DNA of 64,000 nt from Chaetorhynchus papuensis (GCA_013396525.1 VWYX01001270.1:143165-207164), one strand, 5' to 3'. Shown: positions 1 to 13,430, counted from the first letter of the stretch. Numbers and translations: made by a program. The notes: a model not told the origin generated them from the sequence alone.

Positions 1-3000
1 CTGTGCTTGCTTCTCTCAGGGCGACTTGTAATGATTTTCCAGGAAAAAGCCCTGCACCGCCCCCCCTCCACAGCCATCCGATGCGGGAACCAGCCAATGG
101 CTTCCCAAAGGAACTCACCTGCTCCAGGGTCCTCCGTCCTGGGCAGCCAGCTAGGGACGAGTCACTTATTTTTGGAAAATGTTGCAAATTTACCTGGATG
201 GGAAAGGAATACTGAATTACCCTGGCTCTCTCCTCCCTCCCTTTATGCATCAGGGCTGGCACCTCTCAACTCTCTGCTCCTGTTAGCAATTAACTGTACT
301 TGGCGGAAGGTCACTCCTCAGTCCAATTTTTCAAAGAAATGCCCTTAGGGGAAAATGCCCATGTGTCATATTACTAACAATGACATCAGCCTATATTCAC
401 TGCAGAGGAGCAGGCTGGGGTGACACAGGCATGGGCAGCCATCAGAGCAGCGTATGTGGTTCAGCCTTGGAAAATGTCTGTCTCTGATGAGACTGCTGAG
501 GCGCTGCTGCAGCTTGGCTGGTATGTCTGCACAGCTCTTCTGGAGCCCTCTGCCTCGGGACTGTGCCCAAGAGAAACTGCCAAACTGCCTTGGTTTTACT
601 CTTTTGCACTAAACAGACTTGCTATCTGGTTATCTTAAGAAGTTGGCATGGCCAGATGTATATGAGCTTTCTTTGGAGTACTGATCTGTACCAGTCGCCC
701 CAGGAGCCATCCAGCCCTGCCATTAGCAGAGGTGCAGATCTGGGGGCTGTGGGTAGCTCTGTTTGCTTTGGGTGTTGCACATGCTCCTGCGTTCCTTGGT
801 ACGTGCTCCTGCAGCTCCAGCTGGACGCTTAAGGGCGCAGCTCACCCAGCTACCCCTGAGGTTCTGACCTCCCCGGTGCCACATTCCCCTTTGCTCCAGT
901 TTCAGATTATTTCAGACTATACTGGCTAAAAATACAGACAAGCAATTAATCCCTTTCTGCAAGGTGGGACATTTCCCCCTCTGCAGCAAACAGGTGAGGA
1001 CGTGAAGCTGAACCATGCCAATGTAAAAAATCCTGAGCAAGGTCTGACTGACAAGTCCTGACTGTCAAGGCAGCACATTTCTGCTGGTAAACACAGGGCT
1101 GCAGTTCACCCCTTCCAAAGATAGGTCCTCTGTAGCTCAGAACCTTTTCACCAGCTGGACCCCTGTCCTGCACAGCCAAAGCTCAGCTCCACCATTAACT
1201 CAGAAACAACAGTTTCTAGTGCTTTATGACATGGGGCTTCTGTGGCCCTTGGTGCTGGTACCCTGGTGTCCCACCATGCAAAGTTATTTCATCCTGCTAA
1301 TAGTTGTGTTATTAAGTGCTGAGCTCAGAGGCAAAATTTGAGTTGCTTTTGACCACAGGAAAGCTGCAATGGGGCTGGAGCTGAGCGAGATCGAGCACTA
1401 TCCCTAATGGAGAATGTCTCAGCAGCCACACAGAACCAGCCCAAGAAAACCTGCTGGCTGGTCCCTCATCCCTGTCTTGCCCCAGCAGACTCGACTGGGT
1501 CCCATCCTCTTCAACACACTGCAGGGGCTTCCATAAGTGTTTTGCAGCACCAGGAAGTCCCTCAGCTCTCGCTAGAGTTGACACTGGGGGCATTTCCCAG
1601 GTCCCCCTCAAGCACACAGAACTCGCCGGAACAGGGTTGCAGCCCAGGACAGCCCGTGCTGTTGCCACAGCAGGTACGGATGTCGCACTCCTCCCCGCTG
1701 CCCAAACAAACACATCGCCGCGCTCCTTACAGCGGCTGCTTTCCATATCCGGCTCTCCGCGGTCACACCTCCGTGGGCGGCTGCCAGCGGCACGGTGACA
1801 CACCGGAGGCCTTTCAGTAGCCTTGCGGTGACGCTCAGCATCAATCGGAGGTGGCACTTTCTGCCACCTCACCGGGCAGCACGGAGAGTGGAGCCTCCCG
1901 TGCAGCTCGGCTGCGTGCCCTGCACCACGGCAGCACTGCCCAGCTCAGGGCTCCCCTGCCTGCCCGGGGCACGCAAAGGACCTGCAGCAGAAACACGGTT
2001 GAAGGGGATGTCCTGCAGCTGCAGCACCTGGACCCCTCCGCACAGCACGTCTGCTGCCAGGCCAGGGGTACCACCACCCCACATTCTCCTGCAGCCTTTG
2101 CAAGGGGGTCCCCAGGGTGTGCCGACCCCCAAGTTACCACTACTGAGGCTGGTGACACGTTGCCAGTGCCAACATCCATGCTGGGGACCACAGCAGCCGT
2201 TTAGGGTATCATGAGAGCCAGAGTGCTGGGAGGTGACACTTCACTTCCTGCAGTTCTGGCCACACACATCAGTTTCGGGGGGTTTGTGTGTCTTCCCCCA
2301 TGGCCGATTTGGGTCCCCAGCACGGTCCCGAGCACAGTGGGCAGACACACAGACATACAAACCCCCTGTACAGCACACAAGCTGATCCCCTCCCTGCAAG
2401 CACCCCAGCCCTGCCCACCCAGGATGCAGGTTGGACCTGGCTGCTGGCGCAGGGCTCAGCACGGAGTGAGGTTATCCTTTATTGCACAATGTTGGAGCAC
2501 AGCGGGTTTCCTCCCGCCTGCTGCCCTGGATTTCACCCCTCCCTCCCAGGCCTGTCCCAGCTCCTCCAGCTCCTCCTGCTCCAGCTCACTGGCGTCCCCG
2601 GCTCTATTTTAGCGCACGAGACCAGTTGTTTCCCTGTCAGACGCTCATGTTTTTATTTAACTCACTTTCAGCTTCCCAAATTAGCACGGACAGGCTCCTG
2701 CACTGTTTGCTTTGGAAGAAGATGCATTGCCACAAATTATTTTTGATTCAAGTAAACAAAGCCTCTCCTCTCTTTTTTTAACCCCTGTCCTCTTTGATGT
2801 TGGTGGCTAATTTCACTGCCCAGAGAAGTGAGTGTAAGGGCACTGGCTGGGGCCCAGCACGAGGCACCGGGGACACCGTGGGCTCCCTGCCCTGCCACTT
2901 CTGCAAAGCTAGCAAAGTCCCAGCCCTGCTGTAAAGGGCTGCTTGTGCCCCCGAGCCCCAAAACAGCCCCAAGCTGTAGCATCACTCCAACAGCAGCACC

Positions 3001-6000
3001 TACAGCTCTGGTTTCCAAACCTACTGGCCAGTGGCACAGCAGTTGGTGCAGCACCAGCCTGCTCCGTCCCTCCTGCCCTGCTGCTGCATGTGCCTGTTGG
3101 TGCCAGGACAAGGGCCAGGCTCACCACTGGCACGCTGCAGATCCCTGCATCATTTCCCTCACCTAGCATGCCATCACAGGCGTTTCCCAATCTGGAGCAG
3201 CTGGGGAGAGAGACGGGCAGGCAGACATGTGGCTGCCACCAGGCATCACCCAGCCAGGCCAGGGGAAACCACACCTTGGAGCTGGTGTGAAATGTGCCAG
3301 CTTGACATTGCTGCCCGGTGATGGGTATGAGCACAGGTGGCCATGCTGTGAGGGGACATCACCCGTTCCCAGCAGGTACATGCAGTTGCAAAAGCAGGGA
3401 TTTGTCCCAGTCTGGCTGTTACAATTGGCTAAACCAAGAGATTAACCAGAGTAACAACTTCTTCCTAACCTGGAGGGAACAGCATAGGTTCCTATTCCAA
3501 ATACCCAGTTGCTCACCTTCTTCACTGACCCACCAGCCCTACCCTGTTCCCCTCGGACAGTTTCTTTTGCTGCTCCATTCCAAAGATCCTCTGCATTTGC
3601 AGCTGGGAGAACGCGCAACTCCCTGGGGACGGGGAAGCTTGGCACAGGGGAGCAGCAAAATCTGGGGTGTAGGTATTAAATTATAGGGTGCTGGGAGCCC
3701 ATGCTTGGCAACCATGGAGCACCACAGGGGCTGCAGCAAGCCCTGGATGGCACAGCATGGCACAGCACATCAGTGTGGGTGAGAACATGGGCAGGATGAG
3801 GCTGGTAGGACCCCCACAGCAGCCTCTTGGGGCCAGGCCCTGCAGCTCTAACAGTGCCAGGGGATTTTCGGGTAACACGTTGGGCAAGGCCCCCTATCAG
3901 AGAGGGTGCATGGGGTAGTGTTTATCCAGCTATTTCTGGAACCTGTTTTGCAATGGGACAGAGCCTCTGCACCCATTGGCATGCAGCTACCTTGGGGGCA
4001 CAGCCCTTCCCAGCACAGTGGGGCCAAAGCAGCAGCTTTGCAGCCTGGTGCAGAGACCCACCCTTCAGCGGGGTCAGCCCCTGACAGGGAACAGTGACCC
4101 CACCGTGCTCCACACCCTGCAACCCACCTCGATACACGCATGGCTATTTATAGCTGGGACGGATGTTAATTTGGATCAAGTGGAAGATAACAAGGTTATT
4201 TTTAGGTTTATCTCCCAGCTTGTGAAGGGAAATAGGCTTTGCTGGCTCAGACAGGCGCTGCCCAACCTGTCGGGGCACAGCTGGCTTCTGGGACAAGTGA
4301 CCCCAATGGCGGGGTTGGAGAAGGGACACGCGCCGGATGCACTGAGGGCACGGAGGACGCAGTGGCAGAGCCCTTGGTGCACTGGTCTCCATCGTGCCAC
4401 CCTGCCTGCCACCTCACCGAGGGAGCAGCAGCACAGGGACCCCACAGCTCCAGAATCTCAGGTCTCGAAAAAACCAGAGCCCACCATGTCTGTGCCCCTC
4501 AAGCCCCTCCATCCCTCCTGACAGGGTGGGCAGGTGCCCAGAGGGATCCTGTCCCTCCCGGCATGGCCATGCCCTCGCTGGGACGGGACGCTGGCACCGT
4601 GCACACTTCTGGGAAGGCGGTTTCAAACCAAAGGCTCCAGCTTGGCAACATCCAACTGCCAAAACAGTTCCTTTAATTACAGAGTCCTGACACAGGGCTG
4701 AGTGGCATCTAAAAATATCAAAAATACTAACTCACCCCGTAAGGTGGCATTTAGCACAGAGAGCCACCGCAAAAACCAAACCAACAGCAAGGGAGGCTTT
4801 TCCCATTGGGAAAGCTCATAGAGTCAACCATGTTCTCCTCTAAAATGCTCCAGTGAAACCACAGCTTTGGAGGGGGGGCAGACAGCTTCTCCATGGGTGC
4901 ATATCCCCTTTGCTTCAGCTCCCTGCATGAACCCTCGGGGCGCAGGGTCCCAGCAGGACAGGGTCTGGGAGAAGCGAGAGGATGCCCCAGGTCAGGCCGG
5001 ACTCATCCCACAGGGTGCCAGTGCCTGTAATGCCATAATATCTTCTATTTGCTTTTAGATTTTATATTTCCTTTCTGATTATGCAGAGCTGATGATGTGA
5101 CTGGGTTTGGCCACATCTAAAATGATTTCAGCAACAACTGCCTCAGGCAGTGACTTGTCTCATAAGCTGCCAGCCCTACAGCTGAGACAGGGTAAAGCAG
5201 AGGGCAATTGCAAATAAAGTTTCAAAAAGGCAATTTCTGGGCAATTGTAACACCACATGGTGCCAGTCAGCCCAGCCTATGACAACAGGATTGCTTTGCA
5301 AGTGCTTGGAGAGTTTTAATGGTCAAAATTTGGTCATGCTGAAGGCACACTGGCAGGGCTGCAGGGGGATGGGCATCTGGCACCAGGTCTTGAGTGTCCT
5401 CAAGTCTGGCATGGGACCTGGAATTACTTTGGGGCAGATTTCTGAAGGATGTGGGGATCATTAAGGATGGGAGGTAGTCCAGAGCCTGGCAATGGGGAAC
5501 CAGCTCCTGCTGGTGACAAAGCTGGAGGAGTCACTCCAGCTGCAGTAATGGTCCCACGAGACTGATCCCCACCCCCAATGACTCAGTCTTACACAAACTG
5601 CTCCTGATTTCCCTAAAAGAACTCCGAGAACCTCATTGCTGCTGGTATCTGGGAGGCAAACAGAGGCCCGGCTCTCACTACCCACCAACCTTTGTCCCTC
5701 CACGAAGGGAAGGGGGCAGGACACGAGCTGTCCTCAGCACAGGGAGAGGTGTGACTATGGTGGGAGCAAGCTTTGACCACAAACATGTTGCAGAGGAACA
5801 CCAGTGTCACATCCCATCCCTGCAGCCTGGGACTCAAGGGCACATCCCAGGAGAGATCCCGGTTGTGGTGCAGCTTTTGATTTATGGCAGCTCTTATCAA
5901 GAAAGCTTGCTGTGCTCTTTATAATGGGGAGAACATAGATAGGGCTGTACAAAGGTTTCTGCCACTCTTTCAGTCCCTCCCAGCACCACCATTGAGAGGC

Positions 6001-9000
6001 TGGCACTTCCCAGGGCTACTCTCACACTTGTCTCCCTAAGGATTTGTGCTCCCCAGAGCAGTGTGCTGTTCCCATCCCAGGAGCTGGCCGATGCCACTTT
6101 CCTGGGGATCCCTCAGTTTCCTGAAGCAGCGTGAATAACTCCAGCTAAACCCACTGGCACAGGCAATAACCTTCCTGGGTGTAGGAGCAACTCACAACCC
6201 CAGTACTGACACACAGAGTTTTCAATACATGGTCCTGCCTGTGCAGCCCTTAGCAGGCAGGAGGGTGGTACCTGGGCTCACTGCCTGCCAGCCCTTGGTG
6301 GCCTTTTGCACGCCAGCCTCCCTCTGTCAGCAGGGCAAGATATCGGGCTCCCTGCTTCCCTGCCTGGCACGAGATTGCACCCGGGAGATCTGGAACTGAC
6401 CCCGAGCCGACCTTTGGCAGGCATCTCACTCGCTCAATTAAAGGCAAACCAAGAGAGAGCAGTGTCCCAGGGCTGTGGTGAAGTCAAGTGACAAGTGTTT
6501 GGTTTGTGGCGTGCCCAGCACGAGGGCACGGTCACCTGGTCCTGGGGACTGTGGGTATGACCTAAATAACAGCCTGAAAGGGCTGAGGGATGTTTTTGCA
6601 GGCAGCTACTCACTGCCTCATCTGATCCACCATTCCCAACCCAACCCTGGACACCTCTCAGGAGCTGGCTGCCTTTTCCTGGTGGGCCACTGGCATGGTG
6701 GGAAGGGCTGGAGGCAGTGGGAGGAGAGCACTCATTTCCCATGGCACCCACCCAAAAGCAAGAGGCCAAGGAGAGCACCTGCCCCATCTCACAGCCCCTC
6801 AGTGCCAGCCACACACGGGTCACTCTCCGCAGCTGGTGATGCCACCAGCTCTTGGTGCCCAGCACACAGAGATGGGGAGAGGGTTGCCCTATGCCCCTCT
6901 GGTGACAGAGCACCCCAGCCAGGGACAGCACACGTGCCAATGGCACCAAGAGCATGTGGGCTTCATCCCTCACAGTACAGAACACCAGGCTCCTGCCAGC
7001 ATTAGCAGCCTCTCCAGGTGTTGTTTTTCCAAATGCTGCCCATGCCCTGATGCCCTCTAAACCAAGGACAGCATGTCAGCCACACACCTCTTGCTCTGAT
7101 CCCCGGCTTTTGCAACTTTTCCCTGCCTTTCCCCCTACACACCACAAACAGCTTCATCTCAGAAGCTCAGTGCCCACACCCTGCATCCCTGTGCCTGCTC
7201 TGGGAACCACGAGCAAAAACACAGTGAGATCAGGGATACACACAGACAAAATGCCTGAAATCCAGTAAATATGGGTCTTGCTAGAAAGATGCTGGTTAGA
7301 GCACACAGTGCTGTGCCTTACTCCTGTCCCCAGCTGCACCCCAGGACCAACGAGGAGAGGACCAAACTAGAAATGGAGAGTAGGGAAAGTGGCATTTGGC
7401 AGGTTTCAGTGCAGAGAGGAGCTCACTTCTCAGTCCTGTCTGGCCAGGAGCCTGAAGTCCCATGGGCAGGGCTCACATGGGGCTCTACACAAGTGGGATG
7501 AGCTCAGCTGTCCCTTGCCCCCAGCACAAGGTCTGGAGCAGGGGTGTTGGTACCCAAAGCCCAGGGCCTGTGTGTGTAGGGGATGGATGAGTGGGCTCAT
7601 ACCCTGGGCTGAGCTATTACCTAAGAGCAGAAACACAATGCAGGCTGCCAGGCAAAACTGTAAATAATGTTTGTGCCAGAATCCCAGCTCCAGAGCCAGT
7701 GGGACCGTGGAGTCGTGCTCAGGGGAAGCCAGGGCTGGGCAGGTGAAGGCAGCTGTGGTGGGCACAGGGAGTTCCTGGGGCGGGACACAGCACTTCAGGG
7801 CAGGCTAGGCAAGGTTCGTGCCCCCTCTCAGCCTGTACTATTTAAATTCCTTGTTTGTGAAAGACCCAAAACAAGCAAATAAATATTAACCGAAAACACA
7901 AAAGCCCTGACAAATCTCCCAAAAATTCCCTACGTGGGCTGTGCAGCAGTTGCACAACAGGAAGAAGCTGTTGATCCCATTTCTGTGTGCCGGCGCCGCA
8001 CTGGCCTCCACCCAGAGCCGCCTGCTCGGGCTTCAAACACAGCTAAACCAAAGCCAGGCCCTGAGACAGAGAACGCTGCCAGGTAACCTGTGGCCAGGTG
8101 TGTCTCCCACTAACTGAATCCAGGTTGGTAGCTCTTCAGCACTGCAGGGAAAATTGCAGGAGCCCTCCTGGCCACAGTGCTCTGGTTGCTCGGATGGGAA
8201 CTGCTGGCAGGGGAGTGGGTTCTGAAGAGAGATGCAGAGAGGACAGGAGAATGCTGCATGGGCTCTCCTGAGCTGTATAGGATGGAAGGCCTAGCATCAT
8301 TTCTCCAGGGATACAGGAGGTAGATACATCGCCCCCACCTCCTCCAGCCCCCCTAGAATGGGATGCATGAACTGACGCTATTCCCTGCAGTGGTGGCCCG
8401 GCCCAGCACCACCTAGTTTTCTCCTTTCACATCCCTCAAAGCATCCCCCCCTGAGCCAGAACCCAAAACCAACATTTGTGAGCTGGTGACAGCATCCCCA
8501 GGAGCACTGAGGGGTTTGCTTGCAGGCCAAATTAAGGCTCTTGCAAACCAGGTTAATTATTTAACTCCTTGCAGGGGTGACTTGCCCTTAAACTTCAAAG
8601 TCTGGACATCTTACGGAAGGAGAGAATTTGACCCTGAGAGCACCCAGTTCCAAGCATGAGACAGGAATGGTGGGCTTTGCCCTTGGATGGGTGACGCAAG
8701 GCTTGGGGCCGTATGCAGGACCCAGCTCCCACAGAGAGAGACCAGACCCTGCCCGGACATGAGCCCCAACGAGCTGGACCCCATCCGGGTGCGGTTTGGA
8801 GCAGGGGGTGCAGCATTAGGGCTCTCTCTGCTCCCCTCAGAGTGCCGCAGCAGCTCCCCCATGCTGGTCCCTTGCTGCCACCTGGTGCCACCTCGCCACA
8901 AGTGCTGGGGAGCTGGGCTGTTGAAATTTGGGATGCCACGGGTGTCGAGGACAGGGGCCCCATGGGCACAAAAGCACCTGTGAGGTCCCCATTCTCAACA

Positions 9001-9350
9001 CCCATGGTCCCACGCAGCCCCACGTCCTGCAGCCTTCACCTGGTTCTGCAAACAAGCCAGTGATCTCTCCTGCCTACGGGGTCAAAGGCAGGACTCCAAA
9101 TGTTTCCCAACCTCATGGACACCACCAGGGGTTATTTACGCTAAGGCAAATATGTTCCAGGCATTGGGTCTGGTCCCCACGGCATCCCCGATCAGCTTGG
9201 GAATGGAAGTAAAAAGCACCTAGAAACCGTCAGGGTGGTCAATAACAAGAATTATTCACGTTACTCCAAATCATTTTTCTTTTGCAATAGGGCAACAGGC
9301 CCCTGAAGCAGAGAGAGCAGCGTGGACTGTATTTCTTTAGCAGGGTTTTT
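1..9350. other. Intergenic DNA, no gene recognised
   Basis: GC-rich DNA rich in CAGCC/CCTGC words. Open frames exist on both strands, but none resembles a known protein, and I saw no run of exons with matching splice sites and phases. In human, RPP14 follows ABHD6 in the direction of ABHD6 transcription, so it would be expected on the minus strand at low coordinates here. No RPP14-like peptide is visible, so that gene probably lies beyond the left edge. AT-richer islands at about 4140-4225 and 5030-5240 stand out from the flanks and may be regulatory. Confidence 0.6.
4141..4222. promoter_or_regulatory. Candidate enhancer: MEF2-like plus GATA motifs
   Basis: An AT-rich island in GC-rich flanks. 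It holds CTATTTATAG at 4144-4153, which fits the MEF2 consensus YTA(A/T)4TAR. It also holds AGATAA at 4185-4190 and, on the minus strand, AGATAAA at 4207-4213, both GATA-type sites. Motif matches alone are weak evidence, and the target gene is unknown. Confidence 0.2.
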
Positions 9351-9713
9351 GCTAAGCAAGACTCTGTCATTCCCTCTGGAAAAATAAAGAAACTCAAGAT
9401 TAACTCAACCTGCAAGATGGCTGCAAAACATGAAGCAAAATTCTTTTCATTAGTTACCCGTGGTTCCCTGTGGAAGTGGGAGGAGGCAGTGGGAGATCCT
9501 CCACAGCTCCATCAGTAGCTCAGTAATTGAGCTAAGCAAGACTCTGTCATTCCCTCTGGAAAAATAAAGAAACTCAAGATTAACTCAACCTGCAAGATGG
9601 CTGCAAAACATGAAGCAAAATTCTTTTCATTAGTTACCCGTGGTTCCCTGTGGAAGTGGGAGGAGGCAGTGGGAGATCCTCCACAGCTCCATCAGTAGCT
9701 CAGTAATTGAGCT
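9351..9713. repeat. Perfect 180-bp tandem duplication
   Basis: The unit at 9351-9530 is repeated without a mismatch at 9531-9710, and the first three bases (gct) recur at 9711-9713. The sequence before the first copy and after the second copy is unrelated. Neither copy encodes a recognisable protein. Complete identity in non-coding DNA means either a very recent duplication or an assembly artefact. Confidence 0.95.
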
Positions 9714-11021
9714 GGAGGCCAGGGTACTTAACGAACACACAGCTGAGACTGCCCCAAGGGGATGTGCTGGAAGGCTGGGGTAGGATACAGATGATCTTGG
9801 CAAATAGACAAAAAAAGGGGTGGGCAAAGGAGGATGTAGTTTTGGAAAGACTTATGCAGGATTCTGCTTCCAGGTATGAATAACCAGTGTGCAAAAGCTG
9901 CTGGGGATCAAGGTTGCAGGAAGGAGTGACTCATGGGCTGAGCCACCTCATTCGGGGTGGGGGGTGGTGGAGGGGTTGTTATTGTTACTATTTATTTATT
10001 TTAACCCAAACGGCCTGGAATGTTTGCTCTTAAAACACTGTTGCAAGATACCTGCTGTTTGAAGCCAGCAAAGCGTAAGCCCGGATCTTGTGCCCAGCTA
10101 CCTGCGTGATCCCTCCAGGTACAGGAGCAGCTGGCAAAGCCTGCAGGATTCTATTCTGGACACAGGAGGTCTGTGAACACGTAAGCAGGAGCTTCAGGGA
10201 TCTGTGAACACTGACAGCATCCGATGGGAATAGGAGAAGGAAAAAGCTTAAATTTCAGCACAGTTTCAGGCTATTCATTAAGATGCCCTCTGAGCCCATC
10301 AGCTCCTGGGGAACTTTGGTAGGGTGTCCAAGACCAGTGGGAGCATTCAGGGCTCATGCAGGAGACGATCTAGGGATGGCCTGGATGGTGTCTCAAGATT
10401 TCTCCCAGCCCTACATTACCACTCTCCCACGAAATGTCTGTGGAGCAGCATAGGCTGCTCCCTTCAGTGCACAGACACTGACCTGGTACTCGAGCTCTCC
10501 TGGGCATTCCCAATGCTTGGGGGGCAAAGGCAGAGGCCACAGCAGACCTGAGTGAAGCCTCCCCTGCAGCTGAATGTGTCTGTCCCCGGAGAGGGCTTTG
10601 TGTTATCCACCCAGGAATGCAGGTCGCCTGCACGGAGGGGATCCAGAGCCCGGGCCAAGGGAATGCTCTGCAAACCCACGGGGAAGCACAGATCCCAGCG
10701 CTGTTACCAGAAACCTGCCCACTCACCCAACGCTCCCGTCCAGCTTTCCCGGAACACAGCGAAACAAATAAAATCAATAGAGCAGCACACGAGGGCTGTG
10801 TGTGGGTCCTGCTCTCCAGAGCGAATCGGAGGTTTCTGGGAAAGAGTGGGATTCCGGGAGGGGTGAGGTGGCACTGTCTGCTGTGTGCCCTTGTCAGAGC
10901 TGCCTGCTCACGGCTATTTGCTGGGCACAAAAAAAAAAAAAAAAAAGGCAGTGAGCCTGTCGAGATGCCACTTCAACCTGTCGGCTGAAGTAAAATGTCA
11001 CACCAAGTGAAATTTTATTTC
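9714..11021. other. Intergenic DNA, no gene recognised
   Basis: No coding signal seen. An AP-1-like TGACTCA lies near 9927-9933. A run of 18 A sits at 10929-10946, shortly before the first copy of the diverged repeat pair. Confidence 0.55.
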
Positions 11022-11245
11022 AGCTAACAGGCATACACTAAGTGCCTGGGAGCAGCTGCCACCGGCTCTGTCCCACCACAGACCTGGATGCTCAGCAGCA
11101 AAACAGCTTGCTCAGAGGCAGTATTAGATTTTTTTTTTTTTTTTTTTCAAGCCAGCCCTGTTGTGTTTTGCAGCCTCTTTTCAGGATACAGTGAAACAGC
11201 CTTAGCAAGGCTCATAACAACCTAGGAGCCTGTCTTCTCCGTGTG
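11022..11245. repeat. Diverged direct repeat, copy A
   Basis: Aligns with 12006-12265 in the same orientation. Shared blocks include the stretch around TGCCACC-GCTCTGTCCC, then CAGCTTGCTCAGAGGCAGTA, then about 70 nearly identical bases beginning TCAAGCCAGCCCTGTTGTG. Copy A carries a 19-T run at 11129-11147 where copy B has a short AT stretch, and it lacks about 30 bases present in copy B. The repeat family is not recognised. Confidence 0.8.
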
Positions 11246-12005
11246 AAAGGAAAACCGAGGTTTGCTCTCCATGTCCGGAGCTGCGGGCAGAGGCAGCAGA
11301 CAGGCAGCGCTGTCGGGCAGGGAATGGCAGGGAGAAGTCACCGAGTCCTAGCGGCTCAGCGAGTGTTTAATGAACAATCCCAAACCGCCCCCAAGAGACT
11401 CCTGTTCGGAAAATGGCCTCCCAGAAGGAAAAACAACCAAACCCGACCCCCCCTGCCAGACCCTGTGTGTTTTTTCTTGCATTCGCTGCAAGTCTCAGCT
11501 GGAGGGTCCTGGCAGGGGACCCTTGTCCTGTCACAAGGCAGCCAGGGGCAGCACAAGGAACACGTGCCTCCGTCACTGCAGGGACACAGAGGGGGCTGCG
11601 GTGCCCCCTCTGCAGTGGGTGAGGGGGCCGTGCTCCAGGGCACTCTCATCCAGGCTTCCAGGGGAAAAAATGTGTCCAAGAGGATAGCGACACACATTGA
11701 GTCAGGGGAAGGTTCAGCTGACTGGTGGCCTACCAGGGTGGGGAACACCCACAACAGCACCCAAACCACAGTGCCAGACCCCCTGAGCATCACTCTGCCT
11801 GTCAGAGGATGCTCTGTGCAGACCTGTGCTGCTGAAACCGTCCCTCAAAGCAGAAAATGTTAATTAACCTCCTTTGCTGGGGAAAAAAGGGAGAAAGATG
11901 CTTTTCCACTGCAGACAAGCATCTGTCTGCAGCTGTGTGGAACAGGACCCAGCCCGGGTTTCCCTGAAGGTCCCTGTTTCAAGGGCGTCACATTCTCCCT
12001 TTCAA

Positions 12006-12265
12006 CATCAACTGGGCACACACCAAGTACCCAGGTACTTGGCTGCCACCAGCTCTGTCCCTCCTGCTCCCAATGACACTCCAGGAGCAGGTACCACCAC
12101 AGACTTGGACACTCAGCACCAAACCAGCTTGCTCAGAGGCAGTAGTCAATTTATTTCAAGCCAGCCCTGTTGTGTTTTGCAGCCTCTTTTCAGGGTGCAG
12201 TGAAACAGCCTTAGCAAGGCCCACAACAACCAAGGGCCTGCTCCTCACTTAGCTTTTGTGTGAAC
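12006..12265. repeat. Diverged direct repeat, copy B
   Basis: Second copy of the repeat at 11022-11245, about 1 kb away in direct orientation. It has roughly 30 extra bases near 12061-12091, and the 3' third is the best-conserved part. It could be a local duplication or two insertions of one unrecognised interspersed element. Confidence 0.8.
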
Positions 12266-13430
12266 TTTAACCTCCATGAGCCTCACTACCCAGACCAGCC
12301 CCAGTGCAGACCTGGTTTAGCCACATGGTTACAAGGAAAGCAATACTTACACATGGGACAACAAACCAAAAGGACATCTCCTCCCTCCTGACACACCAGG
12401 GTGCTCAGGCTTTGTGCAGGTTCCCAGTACCCAAGCTTGCCACAACTGGGATCCAGCAGTTTCCTTACGGTTCCATCAGTGCTGCCCTCAAGACACACAA
12501 ACCCACCAGGAGGAGCTGAAGCCTCTGACCCTTACCTGGACGGTGACCAGGGCTCGCTGGGGGCTCAGTGCCAAGGGAGCAGCAGCCAAAACCGAGGGAG
12601 TAAGCCTTGTTTGGGGTGGGGCTTTTCTGGCTCCCAGCAGGAAGTGAGGGTTAATGGGGGCAGCAGCCAGGTGTGTTTGCAGGTGCAGCTTACATCCGTG
12701 CCTCTCCAGCAGGCTCAGCTGCTGCGGGGCCACTCTGGGCCCCCTCCAATACAGACCTGGGGGTTTTTATTGCTGAACTACAAGAGGCTGCAACACGGGC
12801 TGCAGATGCCCTGAACCACCCCAGCCTCAGCCCCTGCGTGTGGGGGAGAACCCCCTCCCATGTTTGTGCTGTGGTCACCTTGATGTGTGCACAGGCAGGG
12901 GGATCAGGTGCCAGGAAGATGCTCCTCAGCCCTCCCTGCAGCTCCTCTGGCAAACAATGCAGCTGCCGGGCCTCAAGAGCCTCCTGGGGAAAGGAGAAAT
13001 GCAAATACTTTTCCCTGTAAATTGACATAATGCTATTCCTAGCACAGTGTATGAATTCAGTAAGACTTGCAATAATAGATGAAATTGGTATTTAACGTGC
13101 TTGCAAGGGTTTTAAGAGGAATCTTGGTGCTTAAAACCCAATTTCCTTGCCCCTTGGGGTTTTATTTTCCTTCTTGAGTGTTCGGTGCCACTTCCTCTTA
13201 ACAAAATGAAAAAAAGGAAAATTTGTCTTGTCCTTGGGGAGATGAGACTTGAGCCTTCCTGGTCTTCAACATCTCTCTTTCCATTACCAAATATTCCTTA
13301 ACCCAAAACCTGCATCTCCCAGAAATGCGGGGAGGAAAGAAGCAGTAGAGTAAGACCCCTGTATCATCCCACACCACAGCCCCCTTCTTCTTCAAAGGAA
13401 AAAATAATCATTGCACCATGGACTCCTTAA
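12266..13430. other. Non-coding DNA beyond the likely ABHD6 3' end
   Basis: No gene recognised. Composition turns AT-richer from about 13020. A minus-strand AATAAA at 13161-13166 could be a distal polyadenylation signal for ABHD6 if its 3' UTR is longer than assumed here. Confidence 0.45.

Noticed and set aside
1..13000. Search for RPP14 or another gene beyond the ABHD6 3' end
   Set aside because: No peptide resembling RPP14 and no exon chain was found on either strand. Long frames such as 6434-6985 and 12401-12814 are GC-driven chance frames.
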